Notes: generated by a model not told the origin, from the sequence alone. Positions 26,074 through 35,163 are shown, counted from the first letter of the stretch. The stretch: 37,134 nucleotides of DNA from Chloroflexota bacterium (GCA_024232355.1 JAAEPW010000241.1:1-37134); one strand, 5' to 3'. Numbers and translations are program-made.

Positions 26074-26191
26074 TCTTTCCGTCGCCTCCGCCTTACCTAT
26101 CTTTGGGATAATGGCTTTGGGTTTGTTGCTGCATGCCTGGTTGCCTGCATATTGCAATTGATAGCGTCGTATGACAAAGGAGTAACAATCA

Positions 26192-29100
26192 ATGAAAAAG
26201 CTCGTCTTGGCTTGTGCTCTCGCGGGGATAATGATGCTGGGAATGGCGGTTCTAGTTGCCAGAGCGGATGGCCCTATCATCGTAGACTTGGGTGCACAGG
26301 AGGAGAATATTCGCATCATTGGCATGCACCAAGAGGCGTGGATGGGCGAAGTCACAGTCAGTGGCGATGTGAACGGCGATGGCTACGGTGACGTCATCGT
26401 TGGTGCTAGTGCCGCAGACTATGCAGGTCGAGACCGCAATGGCGCAGTTTATGTTATTCTGGGGCGTTCCGCTGTGAGCCCAACCTGGCAAATAGCGGCT
26501 GATCCAATTAATGTGATTTTCTATGGCGCTCACGCCAATGATTATCTCGGTCACTCTGTTGGTAGCGGCGATATGAACGGCGATGGTATCTCTGATGTCA
26601 TTATTGGTGCTGACGGGTATAATGGCCTTGATGGCGCTGTCTATGTTTTTCTAGGGCGCACCGATGTCACTACGGCTACTCAATATGCTGTAGATTTGGG
26701 TGCAATCGGTGCTATTTCACCTAGCCTCATTGTCTACGGACATGGGACGGAGAAACTAGGCCGGAGCGTCCATGCTGGAGATGTAAACAATGACGGATAC
26801 GACGATCTAATCGCGGGCGCATACTATAACGATCCCGGCGGGCGAACTGACGCTGGGGCTACTTATGTTATTATGGGGGGGAGCCATCTCACTACTACCA
26901 GTATATTGACTATGGACTTGGCGATTGATAACGCTGCTGTGACCATTCTAGGGGCCGAGGGAGATCCCGACGGATCTGGTGCAGAAAACCCTGAAAGGGG
27001 CGACTTTCTGGGGCGTTCAGTGAGCAGCGGCGATATCAACGGCGACAACTTTGCTGATGTGATTGTGGGTGCGCAGCATGCTGATTCTCCTATTGCCAGC
27101 ACCACCAGTGTCGGACTGGTTTATGTCATCACTGGTTCAACTAGTGTGACTCTTACTAACCCCATCACCTATGATTTGAGTACCACCACCGACACGGCCA
27201 AGGTGGCGGTCTATCACGGCGTTGCTGCCGGCGACGAGACTGGCTTCTACGTGACCAGTGGCAATCTCAATGGTGATATTTACGACGATGTGCTCATTGC
27301 TGCTTACAAGGCCGATGCTTACTGGGCTGATTCCGAGACGGGTAAAGCCTATGCTGTTTATGGCCAAGAGACCCTTTCGGCCACCGTATATCTCTCTACC
27401 GAAGCCGACATCACTATCTATGGAGCACAAGATGATGAGCGGCTGGGGCGCTCCATTGCCAGTGGCGACGTTATCAACAATGGCTACGACGACATCATTA
27501 TTGGCGCTTCATGGGCAGACCGCAGTTCTGCTATTACTAATACCGGTCGGGTCTATGTGATTTCTGGTGGCACCAATATATCGACTAGTATCAACTTGAG
27601 TGAGACCAATGCTTCCGATGTGCGAATCCTGGGGGATGATGGTGTGCCTCCCGGGTACGAGTTTGGAGAAGAGTGGCACGGTGATGAATTAGGTCGTTCT
27701 GTCGCTGTAGGCGACATAGATGACGATGGCGCAGAAGATATTATCGCTGGAGCGGTATGGGCTGAGAACGCGGCGGGCGAAGTTTACGTGATCTATGGCG
27801 GGGGTCCGATCACGTTGAGCATTGCGCCTACCAACCAAACAATCAGTTCTGGACAGCCCATCACTTTTACGGTGGTTGCTAGTCGTACACCCACTTCTCG
27901 TGACGTTAGTGCCAAGACTACATTCACTATTGAGGTTGGAGCGGGTGGTTCGTGGGGTAGCAATGTCTATACGCCGAGTGTCTCTGGCACGTGGATGGTT
28001 ACAGCTACATATTGGGGCGCAATCACTACAACAACAATCACCGTGACGAACGATCCACCCACTGCCGATGTGGGGGGACCTTACTCTGGCGACGAGGGCA
28101 GTGCTATCCCCTTTGATGCCAGCTTCTCATCTGACCCGGAAGGAGCGTCTCTCATCTATGCCTGGGACTTTGACGACGACAGTGCATTCGACGATGGTAC
28201 CGGGGCGACTCCATCGAACACGTGGGATGATGATAACACGTACACCGTCACCCTGCGCGTGACCGACAGTGGTGGTTTGACCGATACAGATGCTATTGCC
28301 GTTACAGTGAATAACGTTACCCCCACCATCCAGAACATCTCTGACTCTACCCCGGCCAACGAGGGAACGTCAATTACCGTCATCATTACCGCGACAGACC
28401 CTGGAGACGATACGTTGACCTATGGATTTGATTGGGATGGCAATGGAGTCTTTACCGATCCTGGAGACATTCTCAGCCAAAGTTCGAATCAGGCCAGCCA
28501 TATCTGGGCCAATGACGGCTCATACGACATCACTGTCCGCGTGGACGATGGCGACGGTGGCGTGGTCACCGACACCCACAACCTTGTCGTGGACGACACC
28601 GGTCCGACGGCCGAGTTTCACGCCGATGTGACTTCCGGCAGCGAAGCGTTGTTGGTGTCTTTCACCGACGACTCGACGGCCTACGACGGCGTGGCAAGCT
28701 GGGAATGGGACTTTGGGGATGGATCGCCACTGACGACGACCCAGAACCCTAGCCATCAGTACGATCAGGATGGAGTGTACACCGTCACCCTGACGGTGGA
28801 GGACGGGGATGGCAGTTCCGACAGCGAGGTTAAGACCAGCTACATCACCGTCACCGACACCGACCCAACGGCTGAGTTTCACGCCGATGTGACTTCCGGC
28901 ATCGAACCGTTGTTGGTGTCTTTCACCGACGATTCGACGGCCTACGATGGCGTGTCAAGCTGGGAATGGGATTTTGGCGACGGATCGCCGCTGACGACGA
29001 CGCAGAGCCCCAGCCATCAGTACGGTCAGGATGGTGTGTACACCGTCACCCTGACCGTGGAAGACGGGGATGGCAGTTCCGACAGCGAGGTCAGGACCAG

Positions 29101-31276
29101 CTACGTCACCGTCAACGATTCTAACCCGACGGCCGAGTTTCACGCCGATGTGACTTCCGGCATCGAACCGTTGACGGTGTCTTTCACCGACGACTCGACG
29201 GCCTATGACGGCGTGTCAAGCTGGGAATGGGATTTTGGCGACGGATCGCCACTGACGACGACGCAGAGCCCCAGCCATCAGTACGATCAAGACGGGGTGT
29301 ATACCATCACCCTGACCGTGGAGGACGGGGATGGCAGTTCCGACAGCGAGGTCAAGACCAGCTACGTCACCGTCAACGATTCTAACCCAACGGCGGAGTT
29401 TCACGCCGATGTGACTTCCGGCATCGAACCGTTGACGGTGTCTTTCACCGACGATTCGACGGCCTACGACGGCGTGTCAAGCTGGGAATGGGATTTTGGC
29501 AACGGATCGCCGCTGACGACGACGCAGAGCCCCAGCCATCAGTACGGTCAGGATGGTGTGTACACCGTCACCCTGACCGTGGAAGACGGGGATGGCAGTT
29601 CCGACAGCGAGGTCAAGACCAACTACATCACGGTCACCGACTCCGACCCGACGGCGGAGTTCATCGCCGCTCCGACCTTGGGCAGCGAACCACTGACGGT
29701 GGTTTTCACCGACACCTCAGTTTCCTACGACGGTATCGCTACTTGGAGTTGGGATCTGGATGGAGATGGTTCAACCGACGCCACCATCCCAAACCCAACC
29801 TTCGAGTACACCTCCACCGGTTCCTATACCGTCACGCTGACCGTGGAAGAGGGTGATGGCGACCTGGATAGTGAGACCAAAACGAGCTACGTCAACGTAG
29901 GTGACACTGGTCCAATAGCCGACTTTGCTGCTGATCCACTCTCCGGTACCGAGCCACTGACCGTGGTTTTCACTGACACTTCTACCAGCTACGATGGGAT
30001 CATCTCATGGAGTTGGGATCTGGACGGAGATGGCTCGACCGACTCAACAACTCAGCATCCGACCCATGTCTACACGGCCAGTGGGGTCTACACCGTCACC
30101 CTCACGGTCGAGGAGGCCGACAGCGATTCGGATACCGAGAGCAAAGTGAGCTACATCACCGTAGGCGACACCGGTCCGACCGCCGACTTTGCCGCCGACC
30201 CACTCTCTGGCGATGAACCGCTGACGGTGGTCTTCACCGACACTTCTACCAGCTACGATGGGATTATCTCCTGGAGTTGGGACCTGGACGGGGATGGCTC
30301 GACCGACTCGATAACTCAGCATCCGACCCATGTCTACACGGCCAGTGGGGTCTACACCATCACCCTCACGGTCGAGGAGGCCGACAGCGATTCGGATACC
30401 GAGAGCAAAGTGAGCTACATCACCGTAGGCGACACCGGTCCGACCGCCGACTTTGCCGCCGACCCACTCTCCGGCGATGAACCGCTGACGGTGGTCTTTA
30501 CCGACACCTCAGTTTCCTACGACGGTATCGTTACTTGGAGTTGGGACCTGGACGGGGACGGTTCAACTGACGCCACCATCCTGAACCCAACCTTTGAGTA
30601 CACTGGCGCCGGTTCCTATACTGTCACGCTGACCGTGGAAGAGGGTGATGGCGACCTGGATAGTGAGACCAAAACGAGCTATATCAGTGTTGGTGACACT
30701 GGTCCGACCGCCAGCTTTACTGCCGACCCACTCTCTGGCGATGAACCGCTGACGGTGGTTTTCACCGACACTTCTACCAGCTATGATGGGATTATCTCCT
30801 GGAGTTGGGACCTGGACGGGGATGGCTCGACCGACTCGACAACTCAGCATCCGACCTTTGTTTACATGGCCAGTGGGGTTTACACCGTCACCCTCATGGT
30901 CGAGGAGACCGACAGCGATTCGGATACTGAGAGCAAAGTGAGCTACATCACCGTAGGCGACACCGGTCCGACCGCCAACTTTGACGCTGCTCCGCTCTCT
31001 GGGACCGCACCGTTGACGGTGACGTTCACCAACACCTCGGTCTCCTACGACGGCATCATCACTTGGAGTTGGGACTTGAACGGGGATGGCTTGCCGGATA
31101 ATACCATTCCGAACCCGACCTTTGAGTACACCGCTACTGGTATCTACACCGTTACGCTCATTGTGTGGGAGGCTGATGGCGACTTGGATACTGAGACCAA
31201 AGTGGGTTACATCAATGTAGGCGACGTTGGCCCGGACAAAATGATATATTTACCGTTGGTGAAGCGCAATTCGTGA
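26192..31276 (+). CDS. giant exported FG-GAP/PKD repeat protein
   Basis: 1694 residues. AAAGGAG precedes ATG 26192. The signal peptide is MKKLVLACALAGIMMLGMAV, with cleavage near ARA. Seven FG-GAP-type repeats (about residues 55-530) carry Asp-rich calcium loops such as GDVNGDGYGDVIVGA and GDIDDDGAEDIIAGA, suggesting an integrin-alpha-like beta-propeller. An Ig-like module (SGTWMVTATYWG) follows. Two divergent PKD domains are next (about 625-805), then four PKD units of 87 residues and six of 88. The end, MIYLPLVKRNS, matches the C-terminal motif of the other exported proteins. There is no catalytic domain, so a calcium-stabilised surface adhesin or scaffold is the best guess. The 118 bp upstream show no convincing promoter. 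A GT2 gene follows after 32 nt. Confidence 0.8.
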   Translation: MKKLVLACALAGIMMLGMAVLVARADGPIIVDLGAQEENIRIIGMHQEAWMGEVTVSGDVNGDGYGDVIVGASAADYAGRDRNGAVYVILGRSAVSPTWQIAADPINVIFYGAHANDYLGHSVGSGDMNGDGISDVIIGADGYNGLDGAVYVFLGRTDVTTATQYAVDLGAIGAISPSLIVYGHGTEKLGRSVHAGDVNNDGYDDLIAGAYYNDPGGRTDAGATYVIMGGSHLTTTSILTMDLAIDNAAVTILGAEGDPDGSGAENPERGDFLGRSVSSGDINGDNFADVIVGAQHADSPIASTTSVGLVYVITGSTSVTLTNPITYDLSTTTDTAKVAVYHGVAAGDETGFYVTSGNLNGDIYDDVLIAAYKADAYWADSETGKAYAVYGQETLSATVYLSTEADITIYGAQDDERLGRSIASGDVINNGYDDIIIGASWADRSSAITNTGRVYVISGGTNISTSINLSETNASDVRILGDDGVPPGYEFGEEWHGDELGRSVAVGDIDDDGAEDIIAGAVWAENAAGEVYVIYGGGPITLSIAPTNQTISSGQPITFTVVASRTPTSRDVSAKTTFTIEVGAGGSWGSNVYTPSVSGTWMVTATYWGAITTTTITVTNDPPTADVGGPYSGDEGSAIPFDASFSSDPEGASLIYAWDFDDDSAFDDGTGATPSNTWDDDNTYTVTLRVTDSGGLTDTDAIAVTVNNVTPTIQNISDSTPANEGTSITVIITATDPGDDTLTYGFDWDGNGVFTDPGDILSQSSNQASHIWANDGSYDITVRVDDGDGGVVTDTHNLVVDDTGPTAEFHADVTSGSEALLVSFTDDSTAYDGVASWEWDFGDGSPLTTTQNPSHQYDQDGVYTVTLTVEDGDGSSDSEVKTSYITVTDTDPTAEFHADVTSGIEPLLVSFTDDSTAYDGVSSWEWDFGDGSPLTTTQSPSHQYGQDGVYTVTLTVEDGDGSSDSEVRTSYVTVNDSNPTAEFHADVTSGIEPLTVSFTDDSTAYDGVSSWEWDFGDGSPLTTTQSPSHQYDQDGVYTITLTVEDGDGSSDSEVKTSYVTVNDSNPTAEFHADVTSGIEPLTVSFTDDSTAYDGVSSWEWDFGNGSPLTTTQSPSHQYGQDGVYTVTLTVEDGDGSSDSEVKTNYITVTDSDPTAEFIAAPTLGSEPLTVVFTDTSVSYDGIATWSWDLDGDGSTDATIPNPTFEYTSTGSYTVTLTVEEGDGDLDSETKTSYVNVGDTGPIADFAADPLSGTEPLTVVFTDTSTSYDGIISWSWDLDGDGSTDSTTQHPTHVYTASGVYTVTLTVEEADSDSDTESKVSYITVGDTGPTADFAADPLSGDEPLTVVFTDTSTSYDGIISWSWDLDGDGSTDSITQHPTHVYTASGVYTITLTVEEADSDSDTESKVSYITVGDTGPTADFAADPLSGDEPLTVVFTDTSVSYDGIVTWSWDLDGDGSTDATILNPTFEYTGAGSYTVTLTVEEGDGDLDSETKTSYISVGDTGPTASFTADPLSGDEPLTVVFTDTSTSYDGIISWSWDLDGDGSTDSTTQHPTFVYMASGVYTVTLMVEETDSDSDTESKVSYITVGDTGPTANFDAAPLSGTAPLTVTFTNTSVSYDGIITWSWDLNGDGLPDNTIPNPTFEYTATGIYTVTLIVWEADGDLDTETKVGYINVGDVGPDKMIYLPLVKRNS
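28607..29650 (+). repeat. four tandem 261-bp PKD repeats (type A)
   Basis: Units begin at 28607, 28868, 29129 and 29390, exactly 261 bp apart, each encoding TAEFHADVTSG followed by WEWDFGDGSPLTTTQ (GNGS in the fourth) and YTVTLTVEDGDGSSDSE (YTITLTV in the third). DNA identity is high, indicating recent tandem duplication. Confidence 0.9.
29651..31234 (+). repeat. six tandem 264-bp PKD repeats (type B)
   Basis: Units begin at 29651, 29915, 30179, 30443, 30707 and 30971, exactly 264 bp apart, one codon longer than the preceding type A units. Two subtypes are mixed: PNPTFEY-type (units 1, 4, 6) and QHPTHVY-type (units 2, 3, 5). Confidence 0.9.
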
Positions 31277-31308
31277 GATGAGCAAAGAGGTAGTGAGGGA
31301 GGTGAATG

Positions 31309-32220
31309 ATGTTACGGTGTTGTGTAGCTTCAATGGCTTACAATGAGGAAGCAAATATTGGACAGATGATGGAGGCTTTGCTGGCGCAGCAGTTGCAACA
31401 GGTAGAGATTGTAGAGATCATTGTCGTTGCCAGCGGGTGCACTGATCGGACAGAGGACATTGTAAGAGAATTTTCCGAGCGGGATTCGCGTATCCGATTG
31501 GTGGTACAGCCTTGCCGGAGCGGGAAATCGTCTGCCGTGAACTTGCTCTTGCGCCAGACATCTCAGGACATTATTGTCTTTGTCAATGCTGACAACATTC
31601 CCGCTCCAGACGCCATCGAGAACCTGGTGATTCCGTTCATCGATCCGGACGTGGGGATGGTGGGCGGGCGACCGGTGCCCACCAATGAGTCAGGTTCTTT
31701 TATGGGGTACACGGTTCATCTCTTGTGGTCGCTTCACCATCAACTTTCGCTTCGACAGCCCAAAATGGGAGAGATGATCGCCTTTCGCAATTTTTTCTAC
31801 CAGATTCCGCGCGATTCAGCGGTGGACGAGGCCAGCATCGAGCCATTGATCCGCGGCCAGGGCTTGCAGCTGCGTTATGCCTCCGACGCCGTGATTTATA
31901 ATCGGGGGCCTGAGACGGTGCAGGATTTTTTGCGCCAGCGCAGGCGCATTTATGCAGGCCACATCTATGTTCGGGATACGCTCGGCTATGGGGTCTCGAC
32001 GATGAAAAGCCCCCGCATCCTGGGGCTTTTGCTGGCAGCGCCTGGCGTAAAACGGGATTGGCGGTATTATCTGTGGACCCCTGCCGTTATCGGGCTTGAG
32101 GCTTGGGCACGTTTCTTGGGTATAATGGATTATCGTGTGTGGAAGCGCAAGCACGCAGTGTGGGAGATGGTCGAGACGACAAAGGCGGTAGTCCACCCTT
32201 CTCAGGCACAGAGGATGTGA
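31309..32220 (+). CDS. family 2 glycosyltransferase
   Basis: 303 residues from ATG 31309, which GGAGG precedes by 6 nt. ATG 31306 is also in frame but too close to it. CVASMAYNEEANIGQMMEALL is the GT2 opening, VVASGCTDRTEDIV the nucleotide-binding segment, GKSSAVNLLL a conserved helix and VNADN the metal-binding DxD equivalent. VGGRPVP and a late Gln-Arg-Arg-Arg motif (RQRRRIYAGH, QxxRW-like) suggest a processive or lipid-linked enzyme. The C-terminus is moderately hydrophobic. It is 32 nt downstream of the FG-GAP/PKD protein, so probably co-transcribed. The pair mirrors the arrangement at 17975-26073. Confidence 0.8.
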   Translation: MLRCCVASMAYNEEANIGQMMEALLAQQLQQVEIVEIIVVASGCTDRTEDIVREFSERDSRIRLVVQPCRSGKSSAVNLLLRQTSQDIIVFVNADNIPAPDAIENLVIPFIDPDVGMVGGRPVPTNESGSFMGYTVHLLWSLHHQLSLRQPKMGEMIAFRNFFYQIPRDSAVDEASIEPLIRGQGLQLRYASDAVIYNRGPETVQDFLRQRRRIYAGHIYVRDTLGYGVSTMKSPRILGLLLAAPGVKRDWRYYLWTPAVIGLEAWARFLGIMDYRVWKRKHAVWEMVETTKAVVHPSQAQRM

Positions 32221-32273
32221 TTGAGGGGAATGGGTTTTCGAGCAGTGATTCAAAGGAATCGCTTCTCAAATGA

Positions 32274-32483
32274 ATAGCAATCTTTTCCACCATCAGCCCA
32301 GTATTTGTACCAACTCGGGAAATCTCTTGCTGGCATGCACGGTTGGACGCCAATATCCGCAATGAGCGTATCGGGATCGCGCAGGTAGCCGCCCTCCACG
32401 ATCGTAACGTCCTGTGCCTGCCGTTGCAAAATCGCATCTACCGGGTGTTATTGGCCCTGATATACCGCAACGCCGGCTTTTGA
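32274..32483 (+). pseudogene. possible relic of a protein C-terminus
   Basis: This frame is open for 69 codons between a TGA at 32271 and a TGA at 32481. It reads like protein (for example LDANIRNERIGIAQVAAL and LLALIYRNAGF) but has no ATG or ribosome-binding site. It could be the truncated end of a decayed gene. No family was recognised and chance is a real alternative. Confidence 0.2.
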
Positions 32484-32650
32484 CGGCAAACGGGGATCAC
32501 TGCTGTATCGTGCCTCGGGCTCGTTCTCGAATCCGGGGCGCGCTTGTCGATCACAACGACATGAATAGACTAATGGCGCGAATTTATCCGCAATCGGCAT
32601 ACGTTTGTAGCTACCCTCACAAGATCACGTCTTTCCCATATCCTCAAATA

Positions 32651-32682
32651 GCAAAGCCCTGATCATCTGATCAGGGCTTTGC
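32651..32682. terminator. perfect 15-bp stem, bidirectional terminator
   Basis: GCAAAGCCCTGATCA (32651-32665) and TGATCAGGGCTTTGC (32668-32682) are perfect reverse complements with a 2-nt centre. The structure ends 29 bp past the minus-strand operon stop and also lies downstream of the plus-strand GT2 gene. AT-rich flanks on both sides fit termination from either direction. Confidence 0.65.
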
Positions 32683-32711
32683 TCATCTCAATATCAGGCT
32701 CATCAGTACAA

Positions 32712-33884
32712 TCAATCTACTTTGATCTCTACCTCCATGCTCATTCCCCAGCGCAACCCCGGCGGTTGTTTGTCCAACTCGATGATGACGGCGTACACTA
32801 CGTCGCCGCCGATTGCGCTCGCTTGCGGCGCGATATCTGCTACTTGGCCCTCAATCTCCACGTCCAGTGCTTCCACATATACGGTCGCTTGCTGTCCCAC
32901 CGACACTTGGATCACGTCCCGCTCGCTCAGGTCGGTGGTCACTGCCTGTAGATGGCGCAATTCGGCCAACGTCAATATCGGTTGACCAGGCATCACCGCC
33001 TGGCCTGGGCTGACCTCCAGCGCGGTAACGGTGCCGTCAAGGGGAGCGCGCAACGTTGCCTGATCTAGCGCGGCACGGGCGGCCTGCAATGCGGCCTCGG
33101 CCTGGACCACTGTGCCCTCGGCGACGGCGATCTCTTCGACAGTCACTTCTGCCTGCACCAGCGCCAGTTGGACCTGGGCGACGTCTCGCTGGGCCTCGGC
33201 TGTTTGAATGGCCGCCTCGGCAGCCCTAACCTGGAACCAGGTGTTTTTCTCCGTCAAGGCCAACTGGGCCTCGGCGGCCTCCTGCCCCAACGTGGCTGCC
33301 CGCAGCCGCAGGATGATCTCTTCTTCCTCCCAATCCTGTAGATTTTTCTCTGGCATTTGGTCGTAGGCGATGAGGGCCGCCTTTGCCGCAGCCTCGGCGG
33401 CTGCCAATTGGGCGCGGGCAGTTGCCATCGCCACTTCCGACGCTCCGGCGCTCACCTGATCTCGCTGAGCGCCGGCTTGGGCCACCGCGGCCTCGGCCGC
33501 CGCCAACTGCGCCTCGGCACCAGATACCTGCCCTGGCCGAGGTCCGGTTTGCACCACCGTCAACTGTGCCTGCGCTGCTGCCACCGCCGCCTCCGCTTGT
33601 GCCACCTGCGCCTCCAGGAGCGTTGTCTCCAGGACAGCCAGCATATCACCGGCTGCCACGGTGTCACCCTCTGCTACCGCCACCGTCTCCACGCGCCCGA
33701 GCATTGTAAAGCTCAATTGTGCGTCCTGGGCCGGGACTATTTCTCCCGACGCCACGACTGTGTCGCTGCTGATTTGAGATGTATTACGGGCTAGTGTGGA
33801 CGACGATGCCATCGCAAATGCGCGTCCGGCGCATACTAGAACTGTCACCGACAGCAGAATGATCAATAAGCGTTTGTGCTTCAT
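32712..33884 (-). CDS. HlyD/MacA-type membrane-fusion protein (second copy)
   Basis: 390 residues. The N-terminus has a signal or anchor segment (MKHKRLLIILLSVTVLVCAG), with AAGGAG upstream of the ATG. VVASGEIVPAQDAQLSF, then GRVETVAVAEGDTVAAGD, is the first half of a biotinyl-lipoyl-like domain. A long Ala/Gln/Glu-rich alpha-helical hairpin follows (about residues 90-270), and TLRAPLDGTVTALEVSPGQAV is the second half. The protein ends in beta-barrel sequence and GLRWGMSMEVEIKVD. It links an ABC transporter to the cell exterior. It is closely related to the gene just upstream in the operon (33943-35163), so the pair is a tandem duplication. No outer-membrane factor is encoded nearby. Confidence 0.8.
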   Translation of the reverse strand: MKHKRLLIILLSVTVLVCAGRAFAMASSSTLARNTSQISSDTVVASGEIVPAQDAQLSFTMLGRVETVAVAEGDTVAAGDMLAVLETTLLEAQVAQAEAAVAAAQAQLTVVQTGPRPGQVSGAEAQLAAAEAAVAQAGAQRDQVSAGASEVAMATARAQLAAAEAAAKAALIAYDQMPEKNLQDWEEEEIILRLRAATLGQEAAEAQLALTEKNTWFQVRAAEAAIQTAEAQRDVAQVQLALVQAEVTVEEIAVAEGTVVQAEAALQAARAALDQATLRAPLDGTVTALEVSPGQAVMPGQPILTLAELRHLQAVTTDLSERDVIQVSVGQQATVYVEALDVEIEGQVADIAPQASAIGGDVVYAVIIELDKQPPGLRWGMSMEVEIKVD

Positions 33885-33909
33885 ACCCTTGCTCCTTCCT
33901 TACGGCACC

Positions 33910-33943
33910 AGACTTCCAAAGTCTTCTGAGACTTTGGAAGTCT
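33910..33943. repeat. perfect 15-bp inverted repeat between the two fusion-protein genes
   Basis: AGACTTCCAAAGTCT (33910-33924) and AGACTTTGGAAGTCT (33929-33943) pair perfectly around TCTG. On the minus strand it begins within the last base of the upstream gene's stop codon and ends 26 bp before the downstream start. Without a T-run it is more likely an intercistronic REP-like hairpin (mRNA stability or processing) than a terminator. Confidence 0.6.
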
Positions 33944-35163
33944 TAGTTCGTAGCGATCTCTACTTCCACACTCATGCCCCACCGCAAGCCCGGTGGTTGT
34001 TCGTCCAACTCGACCATGACCGCGTATACCACGTCGCCGCCGATCATCTCGGCCTGCGACGCGATGTGCACCACCTGCCCCTCAACCGTCACGCCCAGCG
34101 GTTCCACGTACACACTCGCTTGCTGCCCGACCGCAACTCGACCCACGTCCAGCTCGCTCAGGTCGGTGGTTCGCACGCGCAAGCGGCTCAGATCGACCAT
34201 CGTCAGTGCTATTTGACCCGGCATCACCGCCTCACCAGGACCGACCTCCAGTGCGGTGACGGTACCAGCGACAGGAGCGCGTAGTGTTGCCTGGTCGAGC
34301 ACAGCGCGGGCGACCTCCAGCGCGGCTTCCGCTTGTGATACCGCTGCCTCGGCGGCAGAGATTTCCTCGGTGGTAGCCCCGGCCTGCACCGTCTCCAGTT
34401 GCGCTTGAGCGGCGTCTCGTTGGGCCGCGGCGATCTGAACGCCAGCTTCGACCACGCGCAACTCGGCATACGCACCGCCCATCAACGCGTCGAGTTGCGC
34501 CTGGGCCGCGATCTGGGCCGCGTCGGCAGCTTGAAAACCGTAGCGTGCCTGTTCCTCGAACGGACCCAGCGCGGGGCAGATCGTCCGCTCCTCACCGTCT
34601 GGAAACTCGTAATCCACGCACGTCATCGTCAAGTCGTGGTACTCTTCGGTCACCAACTGATCCGCCTGCGCCGCAGATACCTGCGCCTGGGCGGCCTTTA
34701 TCTCCGCTTGCGTCGCTCCCAGGTCTGGCCGGGTCTGTTGGACCTCTGCCTGGGCCACCGAGGTCTGGGCAGCCGCCACCTGTGCCTCAGCAACCGCCAC
34801 CTCTTCCGGGCGAGGACCGGCTTGTAAAAGCGCCACCTGTGCCTGGGCAGCCACCACCGCCGCCTCTGCCCGCGCCACATCGGCTTCCAGCAGGTCTGTC
34901 TCCAGCACGATCAGCACTTGGCCTGCCTCTACTTGGTCACCCTTGTTCACCACTACCGTCGCGACCCGTCCCGACACCGGGAAACCCAGGTGTGTTTGCT
35001 GGAACGGCACGACCTCACCCGACGCGGCGACCTGACCGCTGGAGGAGCGAGAGTCTGGGGTCGCTATCGCGGCGGTGGGGGAGGGTGTCGGTTCCGGCGA
35101 GCGATTGCAGCCTATCAACGCTATCGCCACCACCAGTACGAGCATTGCCCGTCGTTTATCCAT
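33943..35163 (-). CDS. HlyD/MacA-type membrane-fusion lipoprotein (first copy)
   Basis: 406 residues from the ATG at 35163 (AGAGGTGA upstream). A further-upstream start would place 18 unrelated residues before the signal. MDKRRAMLVLVVAIALIGC is a lipoprotein signal with lipobox LIGC. VAASGEVVPFQQTHLGF starts the lipoyl-like half-motif, and a long Ala/Gln coiled-coil hairpin follows. That hairpin carries an insertion with two Cys residues (TCVDYEFPDGEERTICPAL) absent from the second copy. TLRAPVAGTVTALEVGPGEAV and GLRWGMSVEVEIATN close the protein. It would act as the periplasmic or extracytoplasmic adaptor of the ABC exporter. The ATPase gene ends 19 nt upstream. Confidence 0.8.
   Translation of the reverse strand: MDKRRAMLVLVVAIALIGCNRSPEPTPSPTAAIATPDSRSSSGQVAASGEVVPFQQTHLGFPVSGRVATVVVNKGDQVEAGQVLIVLETDLLEADVARAEAAVVAAQAQVALLQAGPRPEEVAVAEAQVAAAQTSVAQAEVQQTRPDLGATQAEIKAAQAQVSAAQADQLVTEEYHDLTMTCVDYEFPDGEERTICPALGPFEEQARYGFQAADAAQIAAQAQLDALMGGAYAELRVVEAGVQIAAAQRDAAQAQLETVQAGATTEEISAAEAAVSQAEAALEVARAVLDQATLRAPVAGTVTALEVGPGEAVMPGQIALTMVDLSRLRVRTTDLSELDVGRVAVGQQASVYVEPLGVTVEGQVVHIASQAEMIGGDVVYAVMVELDEQPPGLRWGMSVEVEIATN

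Larger units (their letters stand above)
32221..32711. other. converging intergenic interval, no supported intact gene
   Basis: 491 bp between the plus-strand GT2 gene and the minus-strand exporter operon. It holds one possible gene relic (32274-32483) and a strong bidirectional hairpin terminator (32651-32682). I see no tRNA, promoter or repeat copy in the remainder. Confidence 0.5.

Noticed and set aside
32414..32662. An 82-codon plus-strand open frame in the converging intergenic region
   Set aside because: It has no ribosome-binding site or family resemblance and runs into the terminator stem.
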